64,000 bases of DNA from Saururus chinensis (GCA_035235625.1 CP141144.1:32920014-32984013); one strand, 5' to 3'; positions 25,390 through 36,995 are shown, counted from the first letter of the stretch. Translations and numbers: made by a program. The notes: a model not told the origin generated them from the letters alone.

Positions 25390-26740
25390 ATCCAAAACTT
25401 TCCGGTGTTATTTGCATGGTTTGGCCATTTTCCTATGGAAAAGACCATTCGTCATTGTGACAATTATTTGGAATCCATTTGTACTTGTTGGAGCCTTCTT
25501 AGATGTGAGACTATGGTGCATGTTTTGAAGGAGCATGAAATTACGACTATGGCATGGAAGTATTTTTGTTATAGGATTGATTTGTCTTTTATTATTGATT
25601 GCATCTCCAAAAATAGAATCCATTGTTTTCATAATGACAAATCTAGGAGAAATATTGTGAATATCATCAAGCAACTCACTTCTATGCTCATCATTTGGAT
25701 TTTAAGGAAAAGCCAATGTGCTACAAAGTTTATAATTCATAAACTTCAACTAGATTAATTATATGGTAGATCTATGACCATATGAGATTGATGATCGTTT
25801 TGTGACGAGATGAAATTGATCTCTTTTGTTCCACTTAGGCAGCCTTTAGCACACAATGAATCCTCTATTACTGCAGAAAAAAATAAAATAATAGAAAGAG
25901 ATTGCTTAGACCTCAAATAGTCTACTAGAAATTAAAGGTTGATTACGTCTCTAAAGGCAACCCTGGTCACACGGCCGGTAGTGGAGTGTTTTGTAGTTGT
26001 GATGACCAAATTTACATAAGCTTCCAGTATTATGTCTCTTCTACTAATACTCCCTATACCATAGTGATTTTTATTAAATGGTGAAACATACATATAAGAG
26101 AAGGAAAAATAAGCTTATAATACTTTTTTTTTTATGAACCCAACCACTTAAATTGAAAAAAAGATAAGCTATTCATACAAAACAAACTTTTTGGCCAAAT
26201 GAAGCTACTAAATTAGGATGGCGGGAGTATGTCTTTTGAAGCAATGCTTATGGTGGAGGGCACTCAGGTTTGCTATATCTCTGCAACCCCTTAATAGTGG
26301 AATTGGACTCTCTTCTTCTGGTTAATATGGTTTTCTCGAATAGTTCTGTTCCTAGGGTTTTGAGAAGTATTCTAAAGGACATCTGAGATTTGATTAAGTT
26401 CTCATCACATTAGTATTTACCATGTTTTCAGAGAGGGCAAAACTATTGTGGATTTCCTTACCTCTTTTGCTAGCATATCTCCGAGATCGGTTATTTTTTA
26501 GCTTACCTATCCATGCTTATAGATTGCTCAAAGGTCTTGCATTTTCATACCAGACTGGCCGGTGGAATCTTAAAGATCTTTAATTTTTCTCTATTGTTCT
26601 GTAAAATTTTTGTTTGGCTTTTATGTTATAGTAAGAATCCTATGTCCCTAGTATTTTTCTGTTTTTCAAAAAATTCGTTGGCATCTACTTATCCCCACTT
26701 GTCATGGTGGATTTCAATTAAAATGGGTAAATAAGATACA
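25390..26740 (+). mobile_element. LINE (L1-type) 3' fragment: zf-RVT region and RNase H
   Basis: At 25405-25758 an open stretch resembles the zinc-binding domain at the end of plant non-LTR reverse transcriptases (zf-RVT): FAWFGHFPMEKTIRH, then a CETMVHVLKE segment and AWKYF. At 25930-26045 a plant LINE RNase H (RVT_3 type) begins with SKGNPGHTAGSGVF. It resumes after a MITE at about 26240, with VELDSLLLVNMVFSNSSVP near 26292-26350 and IYHVFREGKTIVDFL near 26412-26460. The catalytic NTDG position reads VDYVSKG, and frameshifts and stops separate the blocks, so it is dead. No reverse transcriptase core is present (5' truncated). The 3' limit is approximate. Confidence 0.65.
26050..26227. mobile_element. 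Stowaway-like MITE inside the LINE RNase H region
   Basis: The left end CTCCCTATACCATAGTG pairs with a right end that reads in reverse complement CTCCCGCCATCCTAATTTAG. Both match the plant Stowaway terminus. It is 178 bp, flanked by TA at 26048-26049 and 26228-26229. It separates two blocks of the LINE RNase H domain, so it inserted after the LINE. Confidence 0.8.
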
Positions 26741-27498
26741 AAATGGCACTTCCACCCCCCACATTTCAAAAAAATTACATACACCATGCACCATTAACAA
26801 AAGCTTTAATAATTATTTTTAAATAAAAATATATCTTTTTACTTAATTGTTAAGAGGGTCGTAGGGGACCACGACTCATGGGGAACATAATAGATGCACC
26901 CTCTCTTTCATTCCGTTACCCACAACATGTTGCCCATGGGCGATGCCTTTGTTATTGGTTGGTTAAATAGGTAAGGATTTTTTTTTTTTTTACAAATAAT
27001 GAATAAATCTGCGAAATTTTTGAAATTGTAAAAAATATTAAAACAATTTTGCCAAAGATCAAGAATGTAAGTTAAATTTTCCCATTAGAATGATAAAAAA
27101 AAGTAAGAAGGGGATAAATGGTCAAGAACCAGCTTAGGCTCAGCTCCAGAGCTGGATATGGGCAGCTGACTGTGGTATTCTACGGATGGCTAGCCGGGTA
27201 AAAAATGTCTGCATCAGCGATTAAATCTTTCCAACTGTTTGCAAGTCTATATCTCCCTCCCCATTCTTTTCCTTACCTCGCTATTATTTTATTTTTTCCC
27301 CATAAAAATCCAGTCAATGCGAGGAATACTTGTTCATGGCTAACCCCTCTCCAATATTCTAATCAATATTCTCACCATTTTCTTCCATCCTGTTGACGTC
27401 TCCGACCCCTTCCCCTTCCCTTCCACATCTCCGGCAGCACGGTGTTGCCGAAGAAATCTCTCTATCTATTCTTTTTAGTTAGTGAGGCTAAGCCACAG
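26741..27498 (+). promoter_or_regulatory. Upstream region and 5' leader of the GARP gene
   Basis: This stretch contains the presumed promoter. No strong TATA box stands out. From about 27230 the sequence becomes pyrimidine-rich (CTCCCTCCCC, CCCCTTCCCCTTCCC), as in many plant 5' leaders, running up to the chosen ATG at 27499. A run of T lies at 26970-26991. Transcription start and promoter elements cannot be fixed from sequence alone. Confidence 0.4.
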
Positions 27499-30012
27499 AT
27501 GGAAACAGATGAGGGGGGAGAGAAGAGGGATGAGAGCAGCAGTAGCAGCAGTACGGTGGGGGAGAAGAGATCACAGGAGAGCAGCGGCAGCGCTGATGGT
27601 GATGGCGGAGATAACGGGTCGTTACCGAGGAAGAGGCAGCAGCCCTCATTTGATCTGAATGGCGAGCCAGGGGGTGATGATCAGGAGGACAGCCAGACGG
27701 ATGTGGAGCCAAGCGCTGGTGGAGGTAGCTCCAGTAACACGAGCACTACAGCAGATGCCGCCGAGAAAAACCCCACCGTTCGGCAGTACGTCCGGTCCAA
27801 GATGCCAAGGTTGAGATGGACGCCGGATCTGCACCACTCGTTTGTCCATGCCGTGGAAAAACTTGGTGGGCAAGATAGTAAGTCTTTTGACAGTTTCATC
27901 TTCTCAGCCTCTTCCTCTAAGTCTACTTCCTCTTGCTGTTGTTGTTTTTGTCTTCCTGTATGCACTTGGTTATCAGTTTTTGTTTTGTGGGCAGTGGGTG
28001 GTTTGTTTGGGATATTGAAGATTTTTTGTTTTAATATAAATCTGATAATAAGATTGAAGATCCTCTTTACTCGGTGGGGTGGGGGAGACGAAGAGCATGC
28101 TGTTGGCTGATGATCAATTTTCTTAATTTGGAATTGCTTGTTGGTGCAGAAGCTACCCCCAAGCTAGTCCTTCAGTTGATGAATGTGAGAGGCCTCAGTA
28201 TCGCCCATGTCAAGAGTCATTTGCAGGTGAGCAAGAGGGAGATCGTCGCGCTAGGGTTTTAGCCTTCATCAATAACTACAATATTAACAGCTGTGTGTTA
28301 TTTCTTCTAATGATCATGCACTTGTTCAATCAGATGTACAGAAGCAAGAAGCTGGACGACGCCGGGCGAGGTACAATTTTTCCGTTTCCATGATTCTTTC
28401 TAACTGATCTTCTCAAATCTAGAAGAAAGAACCGATGCACCAAAACCATCTTGATGTTCACAATTTTATTATTAATTCGAAGCACAAATTTCTAAGAATC
28501 TGTCTACATCTTAGCTGACGGAAGAAAGAGACACATTAACTGATTACTGCTTTGGGCATATCTAGGCCTCTTCAAAAATTGATCCAGCTTTGTACAAATC
28601 AGTCTTTATCTTTTTAGTTTTTGGGAAGTGGTTCTCACTATTTTCATGACGTATTTTTGGTCCCAACAGAAAGGCAAATGCATGGAGGTTCAGACATGTT
28701 TTACCCAAGAGGCTCTCTACCTCACTTCAGGATGGACAGTGGGGGAGCTTTTGCAGGACGGAATGTTCACGAGCCTGGCCGTCTTTACAGCCTTTTGCAA
28801 CGCCCCTTCCCCCAACAACCATTTGAATTTAGGGCCAGCAATTTAAGGTGCCTAACCAATTCCATCACATCTACATATAAGCTATCCGCTTCAATGTAAG
28901 CTTCATAGGTATCAATCCCATCAGCATAATCTGTCTCTCTATTACTGTTCTTAAAGGCAGCAAGAATGGGCATTCAGTCAGCAGGTCTCAAGGCGAAGTT
29001 ATCAGCCATGCAAAGATCAAGCGCCAGCAAGAGGATATATAAATGACATGCTCTTCCAAGCTGACGGGAGGCCAACCACTTCACATTTGTTTGATGTTCG
29101 GGATGTAATCAATGCCAATGCGCCCCTCCGCCCCTACCGAGTTGCCGAGGAATGCCGATGGCCGCCATTGCGACCACTGCATGAAATGTTCTATAACCAA
29201 GCAAAGGGGAAGATGGGCTCTATAAGCAGTGAATGGATTGGGAGCAGTTCCCAGCCTTTCACACAGCAAATTTCTGTCTCTCCGTTCTCCACTGTTGCAA
29301 ACAAAGGATCAACACAAGCTCATAGGTTAAACAGTTCGTCCACGAGCATGCTGTTTCAGTCCAGCCCTTATGACTCAGTAGTCACAAGTGAGAGTGTTGA
29401 GCTAGATATTGGACTTAAAGCTAAGGTTGAGGTAATCTTCTCATAATCCTAAGCGTCCAATCTTGATGGATAGATGGTCTAGAACTAGAAATTGCTGTAG
29501 TGGTACTTGAACAAATATTGTTTGGATCTTCAATATAACTCTATCAATGTTCTTAGCCATTTATGGAACATCGGGACTTATCAATTTATGGCTTAATATG
29601 GCTGTCATATAACTAAGTTTATATTATAAAAAATAGAAACACAGATTACACCATCGTAACTTGATTTTTGTTTATGCAGAAAATAAGGCAACTAACCGTC
29701 ATGGCAGAATCCAGCCTGGAACAGGACAATAGCATGGACAAGATTAGAGCAAATGAGAAGGAATGGTTGCCTAACTTGCAACTTAGCTTGATAACGAATT
29801 TGGGGGAGGATGAGAACATTGAGAAGAGTTTTAGGGAAAAAGTAATGGACAGTGGTCTCTCACTTTCATTATCCCCTCCCAAATCAGGGCTAGAAGAGCA
29901 ACCTGTGGAAGAAGGAAATAGACCGGGGGCCGAGTTTCAGTTCTTACCAACAAATAGGGGTATTGAGGTCGGGAGAAGGCTGAGTACTTTAGATCTGACC
30001 ATGTCCATTTGA
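27499..30012 (+). CDS. GARP/G2-like Myb-type transcription factor with EAR motifs
   Basis: Six exons fit GT-AG rules and keep one frame: 27499-27877, 28150-28226, 28334-28370, 28670-28847, 28957-29431 and 29680-30012 (492 aa). The GARP DNA-binding domain is at residues ~101-160 (MPRLRWTPDLHHSFVHAVE, GGQDKATPKLVLQLMN, then LSIAHVKSHLQMYRSKK), split by introns at GGQD/K and SHLQ/MYR, as is usual in this family. The SHLQMYRSKK ending and the PTVRQYVRSKMPRLRW lead-in fit the clade of Arabidopsis At2g38300/At2g40260/At1g14600; KANADI proteins differ here. The N-terminus is acidic and Ser-rich with a basic PRKR. EAR-type repression motifs are DLNGEP (52-57), LQLSL (415-419) and LSLSL (442-446), so I infer a nuclear transcriptional repressor. 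An in-frame ATG at 27442 would add 19 mostly hydrophobic residues; I prefer 27499, which gives the acidic start typical of relatives. Target genes are unknown. Confidence 0.9.
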
Positions 30013-31153
30013 GCATTGGAGTGAGATCTTTCAAGTACTTAGTCTGAAATCCCTACATATAATTGTAGCAGCATTACAATAAGGTATAGGTACCAAAATC
30101 ATTTCATTTAGCTGAGTCCCCTCTGTAGCAATTTGTAGTTAGAAGATCCTGTCATGGCTACTATGATCTACAATTTAGTTATTTGCCAAGTGGTTCACTG
30201 CAGAAGTGTTTACTCTTTTTTTTTTTTTTTTTTTTGCAAAATTAATGAAATAGCATTTCTGTTGCAAGTACTATAGCTCGCTAATTCCTTACATTAAGGA
30301 AGCATATCTTCTAATTACATTTTCAAACTGAAAGGAGTAGACTGTTTAAAAGTATGCATAACAATGAGAATTAGATTTTCAAACGGAAATAGGTTCTTTC
30401 TAGCAATGAAAAAAATGTCAGTTAAAACCAACATAGCAGTTTAAAGGGAAAGCGGATAATTTGTTAATAAATGCACCACATGATTAAGACAAGAATATAT
30501 ATATATATGTCAAATTTAAAGAATTGTCTTTATACCCATATAATAGTTTTCTGAAATTCATATAACAATTTTCTAATAAACAATTGTATCACCTATATAC
30601 ACAGAAAAAGTTCTGAGTTCAAATTAAAGTTAACACAAAAACCTATGAAAGATACTAACATATTGGGCGTTTTTGGCCAATTATCTCTCAAAGCAATAAG
30701 CATTAATTTGATATTGCAGATGAGAAAAAAATCAATATTAGGACAAGTACAACAGAGATTTTATAAGCATGAGTCCTTGCAAGGAGGATTTAAACTTGTA
30801 ATATTACTGTTTCAACTGATCACTGGTAGATGGCACAATACATTTCTTAACAACTAATAGTGTCTATGAGAGATATCCAAAGCTACTGTACTATTGATGT
30901 GTTAAGACATTGTTATTAAGAGAATGCACTTTCGGAAAAGAAATAATGAGATTAAGGAATCCTATCAAAGAAACTGTGTGTAATGTAATTACCGAGTATC
31001 TAATGATCCATTCTGCTATTGTACTTTCCAGGTTCCTCTATATACTGTTATTTGTATTTTACTTACCAAGAACAAACACAAGTTGTGTGCAATTTTACAA
31101 AAATTTTGAACTCGCTAATTAGCTGGTTTATTATCATTATTTGCCAAGTCAGT
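30013..31153. other. 3' flank of the GARP gene, AT-rich
   Basis: No second gene is seen. The 3' UTR probably ends within the first few hundred bases, but no canonical AATAAA is obvious (ACAATAAGG at about 30076 is the nearest). A pure T run of about 20 bases lies at 30215-30235. Open frames at 30645-30857 and 30910-31122 lack known domains. Confidence 0.45.
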
Positions 31154-31310
31154 TTCAAAATAGGGAAAATCATATAAATAATAATTAAAAAAAATATTTA
31201 TCATTTTAGACCACTTTGGGAGATATTTCACAAAGTAGTGTTTAGTTTTGCCATGTAGGCACTAGTCAAGTAGCTTGCACCTGCGTGGTTTTTTTTTAAA
31301 TTTTTAAGTT

Positions 31311-31543
31311 GATTTCGTCGTTTAGAAGGATGAAATCAGGTTTAAGATGATTTCGTCCTTCTAAACGAAGAAATTGGTTTAAGATGACTTGACCCGATTT
31401 TGTTATTCTGAATGACGAAATCAGCTTAAGCTAATTTCATCATTCTAAATGACGAAATCGTTCAATTCATAACCATGCTGATTTTGTCGTTTAGAAGGAT
31501 GAAATCATCTTAAGTTGATTTCGTCCTTCTAAACGACGAAATC
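31311..31543. repeat. Regular block of six 27-bp palindromes in the MULE arm
   Basis: Each unit is GATTTCGTC, a 9-bp centre, then GAYGAAATC, with small changes. Units lie at 31311-31337, 31349-31375, 31396-31422, 31433-31459, 31480-31506 and 31517-31543. Start-to-start spacing is 38, 47, 37, 47 and 37 bp, so two palindromes make one ~84-bp tandem unit repeated three times. The centre reads GTTTAGAAG in units 1 and 5, and its reverse complement CTTCTAAAC in units 2 and 6. A seventh copy sits in the right arm at 33974-34000. MULE subterminal repeats can bind transposase; here that role is inference. Confidence 0.85.
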
Positions 31544-32839
31544 ATCTAAACGCGACTTTGCCTCCGCCTCCAATCGTTTTATGCTCTGTCGATCATTTGT
31601 TCCACTCGCCTCCGGTTCCCGTAGTCTGCTTCGCCGCCAGTCTTGCTTCCATCATCCGGCCTGTTGCCGGTCCTGCCTCCTCCGTCCTGCCACCATTCCC
31701 GTCGTCCGCTCTTTCTGCTACGCCAAATCCGCCCCGCCACCGTGCTTGTGGTGCCCTAATTTCCTCTAATTCAAATAACATTTTTTTTTTATCTTTTTGT
31801 GGTTTAAGGTGCTTCTCACCTTGCGTAAAGCTTGTATTTTTTTTTCAAATAAGCCACTTAATGGGACGAAGGTAATACAAAAAAAAGTTATATTCTTTAT
31901 AAATTCTATAAAGCAATATGGTTAAATACTTATGTTGTGCGATATTAATAGTCAAATTGTGAAGCAAATGTAGTTGCAGATCGGTCAATAAATTTTGGAA
32001 TTGAGTCTGCAAAATTCAATTCCAAAATATTCCCTTATTTCTACATTTTGGGAGTTTTTTTGTGTTTGCATTGTGGGAGTCAGTAGGGGCTTTTCTTATT
32101 GAGTCTGCATTTTGGGAGTTTTTTTTGGTCTATTTACCTTGTGTTCTATATTTTGTTCAGCTTGCAAGGGTTTATTTATGTTGCTAGGGCCAGACTGGGT
32201 TTGCTCTATTCATTTGTTCTCAGATGGAATTTAGTCTCACAGGTCCTTCTTATGCTTCTATTTTTAACTTCTTTTGTAGATATATTTAGGTTGTTGTGAA
32301 TCGATTATTTCCACTTGATAGTGTGCCACCTGCTCCATTATTGTTTGTTGTGGTATTTTATGCCTCTACTGTCTGGCATTTTTATGGGATTCAATAGCTT
32401 ATAAGCGGCTACTTGTCTTGTTCTTTGTCTTTCAATCTTATGTGGGTCTAATGCTTTATAATTTTTCTTTTTAATGATAAAATATAGATGTTTTATAGGC
32501 TTAACTGTGATTCATGAGTATTGAATTTCTATTCCAGTTTATTTAAAATTAAAGCTTAATTTAATAGAGAATATGAGTTAGTAATAGTTTGGATAGGGTA
32601 GATGTTAGTAATAGTTTAATATTTTTATCAATATGGTAGATATAATATTTGAAGAAGTGTATGAGAATATTTGTTGTCTTGTTTGGATAAGAGAAGAAAT
32701 ATGTGATAAAGTGTATGATTATTACTCGTTGATATATGAGGCAATTGCTTAATCTAATTTTAGCCTCTTAGTTTTGAGACAATTGTTTAATCTAATATTA
32801 ATTTAATCTATTGTTTATGAATTAAGTGAATAGAGATGA

Positions 32840-33730
32840 CAGAAGAAATGGTTAGTTTCATACTACCTATGACGGACGCACAGAAGGATTATTAATTAAG
32901 AGATGGGTTGCTTAGCCATATTACTGATTAGACTTTACATCATGCATCATATATCGCTCAATAGGAGGATAGGAGAACCACTATTATCAAAGGGGAGATG
33001 GCTACAACATTGAGAGATGTTCATCATGTTTATATGTAGTGGTATTTACCGATTACATGACGATATATTTTACCGCGTGACGATGTAGAGGATATGACAT
33101 ATCAGCCTAGGGGAGTGTCTGAGGCAGCTCTGGTAAGTACAACTTTGTTAATTAAGGCATATATTATTTTATTATTTCTTATTAATTATTTAGCTAATAT
33201 TTAATTTTTTTTATAGCTTCATCTAGTTCGACGTACGCATGCGCATTTGACTGATGCAATTAACACATGTACTTCGAGCGAGGACTTTTCAGCATCAGTC
33301 AGTCAATGCTTAGGGAGCATGATGATGTCCATCGTAGCTTGCCATTGCTTCAGTCGGCGATTACGGATGATCATAGAGATTATCCTGTCGACGAGGCCAC
33401 TCAGACATAGGCGATGCACTCTTCATTCCTTGATATTCCATCTTCATCAGCAGCGTATAGCTCTCCTCCAGGTTCATCATTTTTGGTCACTGCACATGTA
33501 GCTCAGGTAGATCCAATTTTATATTCTAGATGACATCAGCCAGCTCATGTTGAACCATCTATTACTTATGTTGAGCCAGAGTTGGAGCCAGAACCGTAGC
33601 TGGTGCTGGAGCCGGAGCCAAAGCCACATAACGAGCCGGAGCCACAGCCAGAGCTAGAGGTAGATCATGACTAGCTGGTACAGCACCATCAAGGACAAGG
33701 TCGAGGTTGAGGACGTAGGAGAATATGACA
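32840..33730 (+). pseudogene. Captured plant-mobile-domain (MAIN-like) gene fragment, decayed
   Basis: Read on the plus strand, 32870-33132 gives RDGLLSHITD, IIKGEMATTLRDVHHVYM, WYLPIT and RYILPRDDVEDMTYQPRGVSEAAL-like segments, separated by several in-frame stops. A GT-AG intron fits at 33133-33216 (GTAAGTAC ... TTTATAG), after which the frame continues LHLVRRTHAHLTDAINTCTS. A Pro/Glu-rich tail (PEPEPKPHNEPEP) lies near 33600-33660. The layout resembles the C-terminal part of plant mobile domain / MAIN-LIKE proteins, a family repeatedly found inside transposons. The family call is recognition by eye and could be wrong; the intron and stops are directly visible. Confidence 0.4.
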
Positions 33731-34239
33731 TTACCTTTTTTATATGTTTATTTTAAACTAAACATTTTTTCGGCTTGTGATGTAATATATTTGATACTTG
33801 TCTATGATGTACTTTTAATGTTATATTTGTTATGCATGGAATTGGTGGAATGAATGCAATTGTGTATGTATTGAATGAATGAACAGGGACATGTGATAAA
33901 GTTAGTTTCAAATAGTTTTTTTTTAAAATTAAGTATTGTTATGAACCGAACGCCGAAATGTGTTAAGTGTGGCAATTTTGTCGTTCTAAACGACGAAATC
34001 AACTTAAAATTTTTAAAAAAAATCCACACAAGTGGCAGCTACTTGGCTGGAGCCTGCGTGGAAAAAAGGAACACCACTTTGAGAAATATTGGTCTAAAAT
34101 GGTAAATATTTTTTTAATTATTAATTATATAATTTTCCCTTCAAAATATGCTAAAATATATTACAGGCCTATCTAGATTTCAGAAGCATGCACAACTTTC
34201 CCCTATTGCAAATTACGCAAAGTAAACTCACAAAATGTA

Positions 34240-35072
34240 GAGAAAAGTGAGAGAAAAAAACTTTCTTCTTCTTCAACAAATATCATAGGCAATTACATAC
34301 TAATGACTATCAATGAGGTGTTAAACTCTTACACAAGTCTTACTGGCACAAACTATAAATATAAGATCCAATCTAAGACTTCTAACAACTAACCAATTAA
34401 AATTAGAGAAAATAGTTCAAACAAAGCCTAAATAAGTGAGAACAATCAAAATTAAGTCTCCTACCGAAGAAAAAGACACTAAAAGAAGAATCCCAACATA
34501 AGAATCCAAATAAAAATTGAATTACAACTCATCCTTGATATATGAGGATTGCTCAAAAGGGTTGATCGATCTATTGACTTACTGGAAGAACAACTAAACT
34601 GTCCATCGATGGCCCCAATGTATCATTCGAGGTACAAGAATGTTCTACAAAGGTTCGTTGGCTAATCATCGATCACACATAGGACCCAATCGATTGCTGG
34701 ACATTCTGTTGTGAAATTTGTGTTTTCTTTTTTACATAAACTTCTAAGTCAAAGACTTGCATCCATCCTGGCTTTGAAAGAAATCATCCTTGAGTTCATA
34801 TGGTCATCATTTGAAGAATTAGCAAGATAAGGAATGGGGTGTTTGATATTAAACACATCTAAACTATGAATGTGGCTTGAAGCTTGAGATGGTAAACATT
34901 ATGATTGATACTCTGAATGATCTTCAAAAGACCAATCTTCCTTGGAAATAATTTATTGTATTCCCCTAAAAGAAATATGTCTTTGGTAAAAATAGCTCAA
35001 ACAAAGTCACCAACATTAAACTCTACATATTGTCTTTCAAAATCACTTGAGGCTTTATATTTAGCATGTCAT
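34240..35072 (-). mobile_element. Chromovirus fragment: diverged LTR plus integrase C-terminal region
   Basis: This repeats the order seen at 18808-19790. An LTR-like part (about 34240-34735, with the TAACCAATTAAAATTAGAGAAAA and GATCGATC words) is followed by a piece matching the end of integrase (34780-35070, with words parallel to 14650-14840, such as AATTTATTGTA and CAAAGTCACCAAC). It is more diverged than the copies at 12596-20238. Its right side is cut by the next repeat at 35073. A broken fossil. Confidence 0.5.
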
Positions 35073-35638
35073 GACCCGGATTTTTAAAAGCCTTTCTAAA
35101 ATAGCATGAATGGTAGTCACAAGAATTTTTTTTCTTTAAATACAAAACAAACCATTCAATTAAATATCCAGGTCATGATAACTAGGGTTCACAAATACGA
35201 ATATCAAATCATATGATATTATTACATGTCTCAAATTTCAATAAAAATAGCTCATCCATCTAAGTACAAGTCCGTCACTTGCCTAAACATAAATAACAAG
35301 TTGACTGTTACGCTAAAGATATATCTATGTACCGGAGTTGCAGAAACGAAGAACATCATCTTGTGCTTACCTGTCTTGGTCTCACTTGTCGTCACCTAGA
35401 GAATCTGCAATAAACCAAACGAAACAACCACAACAACAACAATGGAATCTCTCTGCCTTCAAGAGAAGAGCTTCCATAAGGACAAAAGGCATCTTGTACA
35501 AAATTTTAGAAATCTTTGTATAATACAAAGTGTGTTATAATTACTATTTTGGTACACGGTGATCCTTGGAAATTAGTATTATATTTCGATATGTTTCCAA
35601 AAATTATTTTCTTTCATTCTAAAAATTCAACAGGGTAT
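35073..35638 (-). mobile_element. Partial copy of the long LTR-like unit found at 51377
   Basis: From TGTCATGACCCGG to about 35500 this matches 51377-51790 nearly word for word (AATACAAAACAAACCATTC, TACAAGTCCGTCA / TACAAGTTCATCA, CAACAACAATGGAATCTCTC). Only about 450 bp of the 3.8-kb unit is present. The last 140 bp before the Athila insertion at 35639 are unassigned. The fragment is broken. Confidence 0.6.
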
Positions 35639-36995
35639 TGTTGTTACGTCCAAATTAATACTATATAGTAGTCTAGTTCATATTTCTTTTTTGCTTGTCA
35701 ACTATAGTAAATAAAGTCGATCCACAGGGAAAGCCTTGTGTGACATAGAAAACTATTACGAAGAGAATAGAACAGAGAAGGAACGTGAAATAGATATTAA
35801 GAAACAATCGAAGAGAAAGTACTAAGGCATCAAAAATCCACTTGTAATAAATCTCTAATGTATACTTCATTCAAATGATAACTCAATTAAGATCAAATAA
35901 AAATTTGTCTCAATCGGAAAATTTATCTTTTAAAGAACTTTGAAATAGAACAATAGTAATTGATTGTTTACTACGTGAAAGTATTAAGTATATAATCACA
36001 GGGAATTATTAGCATTCGGCGTGCCTTTCATCAACGCTGAATCAAAAAGTTATATAGATTATAAACTCTTTAAATATGAAACATCAATTTAAAATAATAA
36101 AGAACTTACTTGAATCAAAGTATCCATTAAACATCAAGTACAAGCTTCATTCCTAGCCTTAGCTTGAGAGCTTAAAAAGCCATTACAATAAAACTAAAAA
36201 CAAAATTACAAAATGAGAGAAGAAAATAGGGGAGGAGAGCTCCAAAGAGGGGGGAATGATATCTCTATCATGTTTACCCCTCTATTTATAGGAATAAAAG
36301 GGGTTGCTTCAAAGAGGAAAGTAAAATCATATCTTTTGATTGCATTCTGATTGATTGCTTGATTAGTTGCATCTTTGGCAATGATTAGATTCTAAATCAA
36401 TCAAATAAATAAATAATTTATTTAGCAAATAAGTATCTTTGAATCTTCCTTTAATTATCCAATCAGCCTCATTATCTTTCCTTATGTGTATCAATCACAA
36501 CCAATGAAAATAATCTCCATGTGCTAGCCTAAGGTTAGTTTACTAGCTGTCCGTTTTCATGCCAAATGCGACCCATAAATCTTCGGAATTTGGAATTCTT
36601 CATGAAATATCAAATGTAGCCACGGAAGTCTTCTACATGTAAAGATATGGTGAAAATAATATAGTTGTGTCAATCTGTCCGAATCAGCTTCTTTCCTAAT
36701 TTAGTTCTCTTGATGCAAATCTCAAATCCATCGGGTCCACAAGGTTGTGTTCGACCATTCCATGAATGTTTAGACCATTAAGAGCCCATTCTTGACTTTT
36801 AAACAGCTTTTGGTAGTTGGGCTTCACTTTCTCTTCCAGTTCGATCCTGTTGATGCCTGTTTAGACATATAAACTCAATTAAGGTGCAACTAACCTATTC
36901 AAAACATAAATAGCCCAAATAAGCAATGCCTTAACACAAAATAGGATTGCAATTAAAATTTTAAAATATTTATTGAACATTATTTCAGTGCATCA
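35639..36995 (-). repeat. 3' LTR of the Athila element
   Basis: A complete 1357-bp LTR. In plus reading it starts TGTTGTTACGTCC and ends TTCAGTGCATCA. The outer 5-bp flank GGTAT matches the far end of the element. It shares its sequence with 44169-45016, 46213-46387 and, inverted, 45017-46212. Confidence 0.85.

Larger units (their letters stand above)
31163..34139. mobile_element. Mutator-like element (MULE), non-autonomous, carrying captured sequence
   Basis: The ends are long inverted repeats of about 180 bp. The left begins GGGAAAATCATATAA and the right ends TTATATAATTTTCCC. The arms share ATTTTAGACCA, AAGTAGC and CTGCGTGG words and the TTTTTAAGTTGATTTCGTCG junction. It is flanked by a perfect 9-bp duplication, TTCAAAATA, at 31154-31162 and 34140-34148, which is diagnostic of Mutator-like transposition. 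No MULE transposase is seen in 2977 bp. Inside are a palindrome block (31311-31543), a GC-rich segment (31555-31760) unlike the arms, and a decayed gene fragment (32840-33730). This is Pack-MULE-like architecture. Confidence 0.85.

Noticed and set aside
27442-27498. Upstream in-frame ATG as the start of the GARP protein
   Set aside because: It would add 19 residues with a hydrophobic LYLFFLV run to a nuclear protein; relatives start with an acidic/Ser-rich N-terminus as from 27499. Not excluded without transcript data.
27499-30012. Naming the gene KANADI or giving an Arabidopsis symbol
   Set aside because: The residues before and inside the GARP domain (PTVRQYVRSKMPRLRW, LVLQLMNVRGLSIAHV) fit the At2g38300/At2g40260 group rather than KANADI, and orthology cannot be proved from one window.
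31311-31543. Regular palindromic repeats resembling a CRISPR array
   Set aside because: The repeats alternate in spacing, drift in sequence, lie inside a MULE arm and occur in plant DNA with introns; spacers are short and not unique. Subterminal transposon repeats explain them better.
31558-31875. 105-codon Pro/Ala/Ser-rich open frame as a gene
   Set aside because: It lies in a GC-rich segment inside the MULE, has an overlapping frame in another register and no recognised domain; it may be captured 5' sequence, but coding status is unsupported.
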